A stretch of 64,000 nt of DNA. Origin: DASZIT01 sp036268775 (lineage in GTDB: Bacteria > Actinomycetota > Acidimicrobiia > Acidimicrobiales > RAAP-2). The DNA is taken from the NCBI GenBank assembly GCA_036268775.1, contig DATATM010000039.1, positions 1 to 64,000 on the forward strand. Direction: 5' to 3'. Below the pieces are notes generated by a model. The model searched no databases, was not told where the DNA came from, and saw only the letters and a list, made by a program, of their open reading frames with translations. The position numbers and the translations under genes are program-made. Positions 1 through 9,501 of this stretch are shown here, piece after piece. Each line of letters starts with the position of its first letter. Within the stretch, counting starts at the first letter, position 1.

Positions 1-137
1 ACTATCCGATACCCGAAGGCAGCGTAACCATGTCCAGACGATCGTCGGTGAGCTGTATGCGGGAAAACCGCACGTACAGATCGAAAGGGGGATGGGGAAC
101 CAGGCTCGCACTGCGAGTACTGCGCCCCTGACTACCA

Positions 138-1016
138 ATGACCAAATGGACCCCGGCAGACATCCCCGACCAGAGCGGTCGCACCCACGTGGTGACCGGA
201 GCCAACAGCGGGCTCGGCCAGGTGATCGCCACCGAACTCGCCCGCGCCGGTGCCAACGTCGTCGTCGCCTGTCGTGACACCGCCAAGGGCGAACGGGCGG
301 CGTCGGCCATGCCCGGCAACGTCGAGGTCCGTCATCTCGACCTCTCCGACCTGAGCTCGGTGCGGGCATTCGCCGCCGGAATGGGAGACATCGCGGTGCT
401 GGTCAACAACGCCGGGGTGATGGCCACCCCGAAAGGTCAGACCAAGGATGGATTCGAACTGCAGATCGGGACCAACCATCTCGGCCACTTCGCCCTCACC
501 GGGCTGTTGCTCGGCCGGATTGCCGACCGGGTGGTCTCCATGTCCAGTTTCGCCCATCGGATGGGACGGATCGATCTCGATGATCTCAACTGGGAGCGCC
601 GCCGGTATCAGCGGTGGAGCGCCTACGGTCAATCGAAACTGGCCAACCTGCAGTTCACCTACGAGCTCCAGCGTCAGCTCACCGCGGCCGGGTCCAACCG
701 CAAGGCGCTGGCGTCCCACCCCGGCTATGCGGCGACCAACCTGCAGTCCCACACCGATTCCATTCAGGACGCGGTGATGGGCATCACCAACCGCCTGTTC
801 GCCCAGACTGCGGAGATGGGAGCCCTGCCGGCCCTCTACGCCGCCACCTTTCCTTCGATTCCGGGTGGCTCCTATGTCGGTCCCGACGGAGCCCTCGAGC
901 AACGGGGCCACCCGAAGATCGTCAAGTCCTCCAAGCGCTCCTACGACGAGGCGACCGCCGCCGGACTCTGGAAATTGTCGGAAGAGCTCACCGGAGTCAC
1001 CTTCAAAGACCTCTGA
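138..1016 (+). CDS. Short-chain dehydrogenase/reductase (SDR), retinol-dehydrogenase-like
   Basis: This 292-residue cytosolic NAD(P)-dependent oxidoreductase belongs to the classical SDR family. Visible motifs are the cofactor-binding TGANSGLG near residue 20, the structural VNNAGVMA near residue 90, and the catalytic YGQSK pair near residue 165. The length and the long C-terminal part fit the retinol dehydrogenase/WW-oxidoreductase-like subgroup, which acts on alcohols or ketones of lipophilic substrates. The actual substrate cannot be read from sequence. The ATG at 138 is the first start in frame, and no convincing ribosome binding site precedes it. It stands alone on the plus strand, facing the DinB-like gene tail to tail, so it is probably its own transcription unit. 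Confidence 0.9.
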   Translation: MTKWTPADIPDQSGRTHVVTGANSGLGQVIATELARAGANVVVACRDTAKGERAASAMPGNVEVRHLDLSDLSSVRAFAAGMGDIAVLVNNAGVMATPKGQTKDGFELQIGTNHLGHFALTGLLLGRIADRVVSMSSFAHRMGRIDLDDLNWERRRYQRWSAYGQSKLANLQFTYELQRQLTAAGSNRKALASHPGYAATNLQSHTDSIQDAVMGITNRLFAQTAEMGALPALYAATFPSIPGGSYVGPDGALEQRGHPKIVKSSKRSYDEATAAGLWKLSEELTGVTFKDL

Positions 1017-1042
1017 GTCCGCACTCGCGACTCGACTCCCGA

Positions 1043-1519
1043 CTACCGGCCGGTCTCGCCGTCGATGAGCTCGCGGAGAATGTCGGCATGGCCGGCATGT
1101 CGGGCCGTCTCCTCGAGCAGGTGCATCAACACCCAGCGGAGGTTGGCCGGGGCTCCGTCACCGATGGCCCGGCAGGGCTGGTCAAGGCTCGACGCCGAAG
1201 CCACCACCGCGTCGACCCGCGCCCAGTTCGTCCGATAGGCGTCGACGGCGGCGGCCAGGGTGTCTTCCGAGCCAACGGACTCGTCGGGAAGGGCGTCATC
1301 CCGGCCGGCGAAGCGCTGCAAGATCCAGAGGGACTCGGCATGGGCCAGGTGCTTCGTCAGCCACAGCAGGGTGGTGCCGCTGCTGACCGGCGAGGTGCGG
1401 GCCGCCTCTTCGTCGACCCCGCTGACCTTCCGGACCAGCGAATCGCGCTGGAACTGCAGCAGCTCCTGGAGGGTCTCCCGCTCATCCCCGTCGGTGCGAG
1501 GGGGTTTCTGGTCCGGCAC
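1043..1519 (-). CDS. DinB-like / DUF664 family protein
   Basis: This protein of about 158 residues belongs to the DinB/DUF664 four-helix-bundle superfamily, whose members include metal-dependent, thiol-using transferases such as mycothiol-dependent enzymes. Supporting residues are the TLLWLTKHLAHAE helix, with its histidine, in the first half and the LLEETARHAGHADILRE motif near the C-terminus, which supplies the usual metal-binding histidines. I place the start at a GTG at 1519, because a longer frame would run into the LOG gene. It is the last gene of the minus-strand run, 11 bases after the LOG stop, so co-transcription is likely. The exact substrate is unknown. Confidence 0.8.
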   Translation of the reverse strand: MPDQKPPRTDGDERETLQELLQFQRDSLVRKVSGVDEEAARTSPVSSGTTLLWLTKHLAHAESLWILQRFAGRDDALPDESVGSEDTLAAAVDAYRTNWARVDAVVASASSLDQPCRAIGDGAPANLRWVLMHLLEETARHAGHADILRELIDGETGR

Positions 1520-1530
1520 GCCTCGACCCG

Positions 1531-2592
1531 CTATCCGGCCGAGGCCCCGGCCCCGGTGCACTCATTCAGGGCGTTGATCAGCTGGCGGAGCCGCCCGTAG
1601 TGCATCCGGTCGAAGCGGAGGGCCAGCCGGGGCTGATCCAGATGATCATTGTCGGCCCGCTCCGGCGAGAGGGGCTTGGTGGCCCGGATCCTGCCCTCCA
1701 CGATGTCGCCGAACCGTTGGTTGAGGCTGGCCAACTCGGCCTTGTCCGGGGCCACCAGCAACCGGATCACCAACAGGTCGCCGACCCATCGGGCTGACTG
1801 GTAGTTGCGGTAGAAGCCGAGCAACTCGTCGGTGGCTACGGTGATGTCGTCGGTAATGATGAACAACGACCGGTCGTCGTCGGAGATCAGCCCTCTCGGG
1901 GCGACCTGCTCATCGAGAAACCGGTCCCAGCCGGACCAGAAGGTGTCGGCGGGGATGTCCAGCAGCACCACCGGCGCCGGTTCGGCCTTCCCGGTCTGCA
2001 GCAAGGTGAGGAGCTCGAAGGCCTCATCCAGGGTGCCGAACCCTCCGGGCAGGGCCACGAAGCCATCGGACTCTTTGATGAGCATCAGCTTCCGGGTGAA
2101 GAAGTACCGCATCTCCACCAGTTTCGGGTCCTGGGCGATGAAGGCGTTGGCCCCCTGCTCGAAGGGAAGCCGGATGTTGACCCCGATCGACTTCTCCCGC
2201 CCCGCCCCTTCCATGCCCGCGGCCATGATGCCGGGACCCGCCCCGGTCACCACCATCCATCCGGAGGCGGCCATGGAACTGGCCAGGTCCCGGGCCTGGG
2301 CATAGGCGAGGTGGTTGGGCAGGGTCCGGGCCGAACCGAAGATGGTCACCTTGCGGTCGTGGCGGTACGGGCGGAAGACCCGGAACGCCTCGGCCATCTC
2401 CCCGAGGGCGGCGTCGGCAATCTTCAGGTCGACCACGTCGGTGTCCTCCAGCACCAGCCGTTCGATGGTGGCCAGGATCGAACCGTAGAGCCGGCGCTGG
2501 GCGGGGGAGGCGTCGGCGGGTATCAGTTGCCCAAGCATCCGGGCGACGGCCTCGGGGTCGATCGGGGGCCCGCCGCCGTCGGATGGGGTCAT
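1531..2592 (-). CDS. LOG-family Rossmann-fold protein (TIGR00730-like nucleotide phosphoribohydrolase)
   Basis: The 353-residue product carries the LOG hallmark PGGFGTLDEAFE near residue 190, plus the upstream GSART and GAGPGIMAAGMEGA nucleotide-binding segments. Family members cleave the ribose-phosphate bond of adenine nucleotides, either cytokinin nucleotides or AMP-like compounds. They were formerly annotated as lysine decarboxylases. An extra segment of about 90 residues precedes the core and contains alanine-rich helices, so this is a long LOG subtype. The ATG at 2592 lies 9 bases after the fbiC stop, which indicates an operon. The function in this organism is inferred only at family level. 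Confidence 0.88.
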   Translation of the reverse strand: MTPSDGGGPPIDPEAVARMLGQLIPADASPAQRRLYGSILATIERLVLEDTDVVDLKIADAALGEMAEAFRVFRPYRHDRKVTIFGSARTLPNHLAYAQARDLASSMAASGWMVVTGAGPGIMAAGMEGAGREKSIGVNIRLPFEQGANAFIAQDPKLVEMRYFFTRKLMLIKESDGFVALPGGFGTLDEAFELLTLLQTGKAEPAPVVLLDIPADTFWSGWDRFLDEQVAPRGLISDDDRSLFIITDDITVATDELLGFYRNYQSARWVGDLLVIRLLVAPDKAELASLNQRFGDIVEGRIRATKPLSPERADNDHLDQPRLALRFDRMHYGRLRQLINALNECTGAGASAG

Positions 2593-2601
2593 CGACCGAG
2601 G

Positions 2602-5010
2602 TCAGAAATTGGCGGCGACGGCGGCATCGGCAGGAGCGGGGGGTACCCGGCCGTAGAGGGTGGTGCGCTGGGCCAGGGTGCGGCCCAAGGGGGCGACGAT
2701 GGAGTGGAACCCGTCGGCATCCATCATCTGGCCGTGACTGGCCCCGGCGGCCCGGGAGATGTTCTCGTCCATCAGGGTGCCCCCGAGATCGTTAACGCCG
2801 GCCCGGAGGAGTTGCCGGACCCCTTCCACCCCCATCTTCACCCAGCTGATCTGAATGTTCTCGATGGTGTCGCGGTAGGCGATCCGGCCGACCGCATGCA
2901 TCAGCAGGGTCTCCCGGAAGGTCGGGCCCCGCCGCGACTTCTTCTGAAGGTAGATCGGCGTCGCCATGTGGACGAACGGCAGGGGGACGAACTCGGTGAA
3001 GCCGCCGGTCTCCCGTTGGAGGGCCCGGGTCCGGGTCAGGTGGCGGGCCCAGGCACGCGGCTGTTCGACGGCGCCGAACATGATGGTGACATTGGAGCGC
3101 AGACCCACGCGGTGGGCGGTCCGGTGGGCGAACAGCCACTCCTCGGTGTTGATCTTGTCGGGGCAGAGGATGGCCCGCACCTCGTCGTCGAGGATCTCCG
3201 CGGCGGTGCCGGGGAGGGTCTTGAGACCGGCGTCGCGCAGGGTGGTCAGGTACTCGGAGAGCGGCACGCCGTTCCGCTTGGCTCCCTCGGTGACCTCCAG
3301 GGCGGTGAAGCCGTGGATGTGGATGGTGTCGGAGGCTTCCCGGACCGCCTTGATGACCTCGAGGTAGTAGTCGCCGTCGAACTTCGGGTGGATGCCGCCT
3401 TGCAGGCAGACCTCGGTGGCCCCCAGCTCTTCCGCTTCCCTCACCCGGTCGGAGATCTCGCTCAGCTCCAACAGATACGGCGTCCCCCGGAGGTTGAGGG
3501 AGAGCGGGCCCTTGGAGAAGGCGCAGAACCGGCACTTGAAGGTGCAGACGTTGGTGTAATTGATGTTCCGATTGGCCACGAACGTCACCTCGTCGCCGAT
3601 GATCTCCGCCCGCAGCGCATCGGCGACTTCGGCCACCGCCCGCACCTCGGGGCCTCGGGCACTGAACAAGGTGACGATCTGGTCCTCGTCGACCTCTTCT
3701 CCGGCCACCACCGAGGCCAGCACTTCTCCGACCGCGCTCCCCGAGGAGGGGAGGGGCACGGCCAGCAGCGCCCCGGGCTTCGACCCGGCGAACGGGGCCA
3801 GCAACTCGGGCGGGAGGGTTTCGCTCCCCGAGCTCCAGGGGTGGTCCCGCCCCAGGCCCTCGGCGTCGGACGCATCGAGGACTGGGAACCGCATCGGATC
3901 GGACAGCCAACGGGTGGGATCGAGGGCGAACTCGGGATAGAGGGTCAGCCGCGGGGCCAGGGTGTGGCCGTCCACCTCGGTGGCGGCCCGCAGAATGCTG
4001 AGCGCCGGCCACGCCCGCTCGGGGTTGACGTGGTCGGCGGTGACCGGGGACACCCCGCCCCAGTCGTCGATGCCCGATGCCAGCAACGAGCCGAGGTCGT
4101 CGGAGAGGTTGGGGGGCGCCTGCAGATGGATCTCCGCCGGGAGCAGCAACCGAGCGACGGCGATGGTCCAGAGGAACTCCTCGGGCGGACAGGGCGGAGC
4201 CTGGTGCATAGAGGTGCCCGGCTTGGGCAGGAAGTTCTGGACGATCACCTCCTGGACGTGGCCGTGGCGCCGGTGGCTCTCGGCGATGGCCAGGATGGCG
4301 TCGATCCGATCCTGCCGGGACTCCCCGATGCCCACCAGCAGACCGGTGGTGAAGGGGATGGATGCCGCTCCGGCCGCCTCCAACGTGGCCAGCCGCCGGG
4401 CCGGGGTCTTGTCCGGCGCCGACCGGTGGGCGGCCAGATCGGGGTTCACCGACTCGATCATCATCCCCTGGCTGGCGGAGACCTGGCGGAGCCGGATCAT
4501 CTCCTCCCCGGTGAGCGCCCCGGCGTTGGCATGAGGGAGGAGCCCGGTCTCGTCGAGGACGGCCTGGCAGGCCGCCACCAGGTAGTCGACGGTGGAGGAG
4601 AACCCGTGGTCATCCAGCCACTGGCGGGCGGCCGGATAGCGGTCTTCGGGGCCCTCACCCAGGGTGAACAGCGCCTCGTGACAGCCGGCCGCCCGCCCGG
4701 CGCGGGCGATGGCGAGCACCTCGTCGATCGAGAGGTAGGGGGTCTCCACCCGGGCCGGCGCCTTGGCGAAGGTGCAGTAGCCACACCGGTCGCGGCACAA
4801 CATGGTGAGGGGAATGAAGACCTTGGGGGAGAAGGTGACCCGGTTGCCGTGGGCCGCCTGCCGCACGGCGCGGGCCCGGGCTTGGAGGGTGGACAACTCG
4901 GCGTCGAGCAGGGCGTCAGTGTCTACGACCACCGGGTTCGAGGCTTTGGGGCCCACCGAGGGAGAGCCATGGTCAGCGGGCATCGCCGTTACCCTATCCG
5001 GGGTGGTCAT
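2602..5010 (-). CDS. fbiC: Bifunctional FO synthase (CofG-CofH fusion)
   Basis: FbiC makes 7,8-didemethyl-8-hydroxy-5-deazariboflavin (FO), the chromophore of coenzyme F420, from tyrosine and a flavin-pathway pyrimidine, using two radical-SAM halves. Both [4Fe-4S] motifs are visible: CRDRCGYC in the N-terminal CofG half and CTFKCRFC in the C-terminal CofH half, followed by the CofH-like FTEFVPLPFVH and ANDLGGTLMDE-type segments. The fused two-domain form of about 800 residues is typical of actinobacteria. A TTG at 5085 would overlap pgl. I prefer the ATG at 5010 (802 residues), and the ATG at 4983, preceded by an AGGG, is equally possible. It follows the pentose phosphate genes on the same strand. 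Confidence 0.95.
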   Translation of the reverse strand: MTTPDRVTAMPADHGSPSVGPKASNPVVVDTDALLDAELSTLQARARAVRQAAHGNRVTFSPKVFIPLTMLCRDRCGYCTFAKAPARVETPYLSIDEVLAIARAGRAAGCHEALFTLGEGPEDRYPAARQWLDDHGFSSTVDYLVAACQAVLDETGLLPHANAGALTGEEMIRLRQVSASQGMMIESVNPDLAAHRSAPDKTPARRLATLEAAGAASIPFTTGLLVGIGESRQDRIDAILAIAESHRRHGHVQEVIVQNFLPKPGTSMHQAPPCPPEEFLWTIAVARLLLPAEIHLQAPPNLSDDLGSLLASGIDDWGGVSPVTADHVNPERAWPALSILRAATEVDGHTLAPRLTLYPEFALDPTRWLSDPMRFPVLDASDAEGLGRDHPWSSGSETLPPELLAPFAGSKPGALLAVPLPSSGSAVGEVLASVVAGEEVDEDQIVTLFSARGPEVRAVAEVADALRAEIIGDEVTFVANRNINYTNVCTFKCRFCAFSKGPLSLNLRGTPYLLELSEISDRVREAEELGATEVCLQGGIHPKFDGDYYLEVIKAVREASDTIHIHGFTALEVTEGAKRNGVPLSEYLTTLRDAGLKTLPGTAAEILDDEVRAILCPDKINTEEWLFAHRTAHRVGLRSNVTIMFGAVEQPRAWARHLTRTRALQRETGGFTEFVPLPFVHMATPIYLQKKSRRGPTFRETLLMHAVGRIAYRDTIENIQISWVKMGVEGVRQLLRAGVNDLGGTLMDENISRAAGASHGQMMDADGFHSIVAPLGRTLAQRTTLYGRVPPAPADAAVAANF

Positions 5011-5074
5011 GGTGCCGACCAATCGGATGAAGGCATCAGTGTCGGCTGATCGGGGCGGAAAACGCTCGGAGTGT

Positions 5075-5767
5075 TCAGGGGACAACCACGTCGCCGGCCG
5101 CCTCCCGGTCGACCAGCCAGATAACTTCGTCCGCCGTTACCCGGCCGGCCGGCAGGTTCTCTCCGGCCATCACCCGGGCGAAGGCCTCGCGCTTGGATCC
5201 GCCGTCCACCGTGAACACCACCAGCCGGGCCCGGCGAATGGCCGGAAAGGTGAGGGTGATCCGGTCGAGGGGATTGTGACCCAGCGGGTCGCGGTTGGCG
5301 ACGACCAGGACGTCGGGGTCGTCAATGGCGAGCGCCTCGGATTCGGGGAAGAGGGAGGCGGTGTGGCCGTCGGGGCCCATGCCCAAGTGGACGAGGTCGT
5401 AGCCGGGTAGTCCCTCCAGGAGCCGCTGATAGTCGGCCGCGGCGTCGGCCGGTTCGCCGGAGCGGTACATCGGATGTTCCGACCGGACCGGCCCGACCCG
5501 GTCGAGGAGCATCTCGTGGCAGAGCCGGTAGTTGGACTCGGCGTCGTCGAGGCTGACGCACCGCTCGTCACCCCAGTAGACGTCTACCGTCGACCAATCC
5601 ACCGCGGTCGCGGCGGTCTCGGCCAACCGTTGGTAGGCCTGGCCGGCGGTGGTGCCCCCCGACAGGAACAGCGAGAACCCGTCATTCCGGGGCCGGGCGA
5701 GGATGTCCGTCACCAGGTCGGCAAAGGCGTCGGTCACCGATGTGACGATCTCCACGTTGCCGTTCAT
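5075..5767 (-). CDS. pgl: 6-phosphogluconolactonase
   Basis: This 230-residue DevB/SOL-type enzyme hydrolyses 6-phosphogluconolactone to 6-phosphogluconate, the second step of the oxidative pentose phosphate pathway. Supporting segments are the N-terminal FLSGGTTAG phosphate-binding loop, the DVYWGDERCVSLDDAESNY segment, and the LGMGPDGHTASLFP motif with its family-invariant GHTASLFP. Length is normal. The ATG at 5767 lies 16 bases downstream of the zwf stop, and the product acts directly on the Zwf product, so co-expression is expected. It is named by domain and neighbours. Confidence 0.95.
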   Translation of the reverse strand: MNGNVEIVTSVTDAFADLVTDILARPRNDGFSLFLSGGTTAGQAYQRLAETAATAVDWSTVDVYWGDERCVSLDDAESNYRLCHEMLLDRVGPVRSEHPMYRSGEPADAAADYQRLLEGLPGYDLVHLGMGPDGHTASLFPESEALAIDDPDVLVVANRDPLGHNPLDRITLTFPAIRRARLVVFTVDGGSKREAFARVMAGENLPAGRVTADEVIWLVDREAAGDVVVP

Positions 5768-5783
5768 GCCCGGATGGACCGGT

Positions 5784-7366
5784 TCATTGGGGGAGGTCCG
5801 TCAGCCGGCCGCCGGCCAGCTCCAGGTCGATCTCCGGGTTGCGCCAGGCGTTGCCGGACCGCTCCACCAGGATCTCGGCCAGGTGTGGGCCCCAGGATCC
5901 GGACGGATAGAGCTGGAGTGCCGCCCCCGGCTCCGACCACGCCTGCAGGTAGGGATCGACGATCTTCCAGGCCTGGAGGACCTCGTCGGACCGGATGAAC
6001 AAGGTGGCGTCGCCGACCATGGCGTCGTGGAGGAGCCGCTCGTAGCCGTCGGCGGCCTCGGCCCCGGCGAACGCCTCGGCGTAGGAGAAGTCCATCGCCA
6101 CCGAGCGGATATGGAACTTCTCGCCGGGGACCTTGGCCCCGAACTCCAGGCTGATCCCCTCGTCGGGCTGGATCCGGAGGATGAGGGCATCGGGGCGGAG
6201 GTCGCGGCTGGTCTTCTGATCGAACAGCAGGAAGGGCGCCCGGCGGAACTGGAGCACCACTTCGGTGACCCGGGCCGGCAGCCGCTTGCCGGTCCGGACG
6301 AGGATCGGCACCCCCTCCCACCGCCAGTTGTTCACCTGGAGGAGCAGGGCCAGGTAGGTCTCGGTCTGGCTGTCGGGGGCCACATCCGGCTCCTGCCGGT
6401 AGGCGATCACCTTCTCGCCGTCGATGACCCCTTCGGTGTACTGGCCCCGCACCGCCTTGTCGACGGCCTCATCCGGCGTCGGGATGTGGATGGCCTGGAG
6501 CAGCTTGACCTTCTCGTCTCTCACCCGGTCGGCGTCGGTGCTGGTGGGCGATTCCATCAAAGTCAGGGCCAGCACCTGCATGACGTGGTTCTGGACGATG
6601 TCCCGCAGCGCTCCGGCCGTCTCGTAGAAGCCCCCGCGGTGCTCCACCCCGAGGGACTCGGCCACGGTGATCTGCACCTGCTCGACGTACCGGCGGTTCC
6701 AGATGGGCTCGAAGATGGCGTTGGCGAAGCGGAGGGCCAGGACGTTCTGAACCGTCTCCTTCCCCATGTAGTGGTCGATCCGGTAGACCTCTTTCTCGTC
6801 GAAGGCCTTGTGGATCTGGTCGTTGAGGTCCTCGGCGCTCTGGAGGTCCCGGCCGAACGGCTTTTCCACCACCAGCCGGGCGAAGGCGCCCCCCTGGGCG
6901 GGTCCGGCGCACCCGTGTTTGGCCAGCGCCCCGGCCACCAGCCCGAAGACGCTCGGAATGGTGGCGAGGTAGTAGAGGCGGTTGCCACTGGTGCCGTCGA
7001 CTTTGTCGGCCTCGTCCAGATGGGTCTTCAGCTGATCGAAGGTATGGGGGTGGTCGTACTCGCCGGTGACGTACTTGAACCGTTGGACGAGGGCTTTCCA
7101 CTTGGGGCCGCCTTCCGGAGTCGCCTCCGAGACGTGGTTCTGGAAGTCCTCGTCGGACCACTGGGTGCGGGCCACCCCGATGATGGTGAAGCCGTCGTCG
7201 AGCACCCCGCGGTCGGCCAACCGGGATAGCGCCGGGAGGATCTTCCGGGCGGTGAGGTCGCCGGAGGCGCCGAAGATGACCATGGCCACTGGGGGTGCCT
7301 TCGACAGCACCGGCGGCAGGGTCCGCCGCTTCGGCTTGGCCTGGCTGGCGGTTCCTTCCGCCGCAC

Positions 7367-7370
<4 letters not shown>
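5784..7370 (-). CDS. zwf: Glucose-6-phosphate 1-dehydrogenase
   Basis: Zwf oxidises glucose 6-phosphate to the lactone with NADP reduction, the entry step of the pentose phosphate pathway. The 528-residue protein has the N-terminal nucleotide-binding GASGDLTARKILPAL and the active-site RIDHYMGKETVQN signature near the middle. The frame stays open further upstream, but I choose the ATG at 7370 because it overlaps the gnd stop by four bases (ATGA) and starts 29 residues before the Rossmann fold. No opcA, the usual actinobacterial Zwf partner, lies in this window. Note that F420-dependent glucose-6-phosphate dehydrogenase is a different, unrelated enzyme and is not seen here. Confidence 0.97.
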
Positions 7371-8302
<932 letters not shown>

Positions 8303-8336
8303 ATCGTGTCCCTCTCTGGGTTCGGGTTGTTTGCCG

Positions 8337-9458
8337 TCATGCCTTCAGCGCGTTGGCTTTGTCGTTCAGGGACTGCATCAGCTCGTCGAACGACTTGGAG
8401 AAAGAGGCCACCCCTTCGGACTCGAGGGTGCGGCCGACGTCTTCCATATCGATACCGGCGGCCGCCAGCCCGGCCATCACCCGGTCGGCCCCGGCATCGT
8501 CGGCGTCGATGGTGCGGGCCACCGTGCCGTGGTCGAGGAAGGCGTCGATGGTCTCGTCCGGCATGGTGTTCACGGTGTCGGGGCCGATGAGGGTGTCGAC
8601 GTAGGCGAGGTCGGGATAGGCGGGGTTCTTGGTGGAGGTGGATGCCCACAACGGCCTCTGTACCTTGGCCCCCTTGGCGGCCAGGGCCTCCCAACGGTCA
8701 CCGGAGAAGCGCTGGGTGAACAGCCGGTAGGCCTGCCGGGCCTGGGCCACCGCCGCCTTGCCCCGGAGATCCAGGAGGGCACGGGTGTCCCCACCCGCCG
8801 CCTCGGCGGCGGCTTCGATGCGCCGGTCCACTTCGGTGTCGACCCGGCTCACGAAGAAGGACGCCACGCTGGCCACCTTCGAGAGGTCGGTGGCGCCGGA
8901 GGCGGCGTATTCCTCCAGGCCGGAGATGTAGGCGTCGATGACCTGGTCGTAGCGGGAGACACTGAAGATCAGGGTGACGTTGATGCTCCGCCCTTCGGAG
9001 ATCATCGTCTGGATGGAGGAGAGCCCTTCGAGGGTTCCGGGGATCTTCACCAACAGGTTGGGCTGATTGATCCGGGTGTGCAGGTCCCGGGCGGCGCCGG
9101 TGGTGCCCTCGGTGTCATGGGCCAGGGAGGGCGCCACCTCCACCGAGACGAAGCCGTCCCCTCCCTTCGAGGCGTCGTAGACGGGGCGGAGGATCTGGAG
9201 AGCGTTGTTGATGTCGTCGATGACCATTTGCCAGTAGGCGTCCTCCACCGTGATGGTGTCGATCAGCGACTTGAACTCGTCGTCATAGGTGTCCTGGCCG
9301 GCAATGGCCTTGGCGAAGATGGTGGGATTGGAGGTCACTCCCCGGATGCCGTCGCTCACCAACTTCGAGAGCTTGCCGTCCTGGAGCCAGTCCCGGCGGA
9401 GGTTGTCCAGCCAGGGGCTCTGCCCCTGTTGGTCAAAGAGATCGTTGAGCGTGGTCAT
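8337..9458 (-). CDS. tal: Transaldolase
   Basis: Transaldolase moves a dihydroxyacetone unit between sugar phosphates in the non-oxidative pentose phosphate branch through a lysine Schiff base. The 373-residue product, the same length I recall for mycobacterial Tal, shows GVTSNPTIFAKAI near residue 40 and the active-site lysine in NLLVKIPGTLEG near residue 135. The frame is open far upstream into tkt, but the ATG at 9458 has a strong AAAGGA six bases before it and begins exactly at the conserved N-terminus. It lies between tkt and gnd. Confidence 0.96.
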   Translation of the reverse strand: MTTLNDLFDQQGQSPWLDNLRRDWLQDGKLSKLVSDGIRGVTSNPTIFAKAIAGQDTYDDEFKSLIDTITVEDAYWQMVIDDINNALQILRPVYDASKGGDGFVSVEVAPSLAHDTEGTTGAARDLHTRINQPNLLVKIPGTLEGLSSIQTMISEGRSINVTLIFSVSRYDQVIDAYISGLEEYAASGATDLSKVASVASFFVSRVDTEVDRRIEAAAEAAGGDTRALLDLRGKAAVAQARQAYRLFTQRFSGDRWEALAAKGAKVQRPLWASTSTKNPAYPDLAYVDTLIGPDTVNTMPDETIDAFLDHGTVARTIDADDAGADRVMAGLAAAGIDMEDVGRTLESEGVASFSKSFDELMQSLNDKANALKA

Positions 9459-9501
9459 GAATGTCCTTTCGGCGTCGGGGAAGACGTTGAGCCGGGTTGA
9501 G

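Noticed and set aside
1..137. Possible 3' end of an upstream gene at the window start
   Set aside because: Short frames here overlap the SDR gene in shadow frames and show no domain. I see only a presumed promoter region.
2311..5049. Long open frame of 912 codons antisense to fbiC
   Set aside because: Composition is Gly/Asp/Val/His-rich with no domain. It is a shadow of the radical-SAM gene caused by high GC at third positions.
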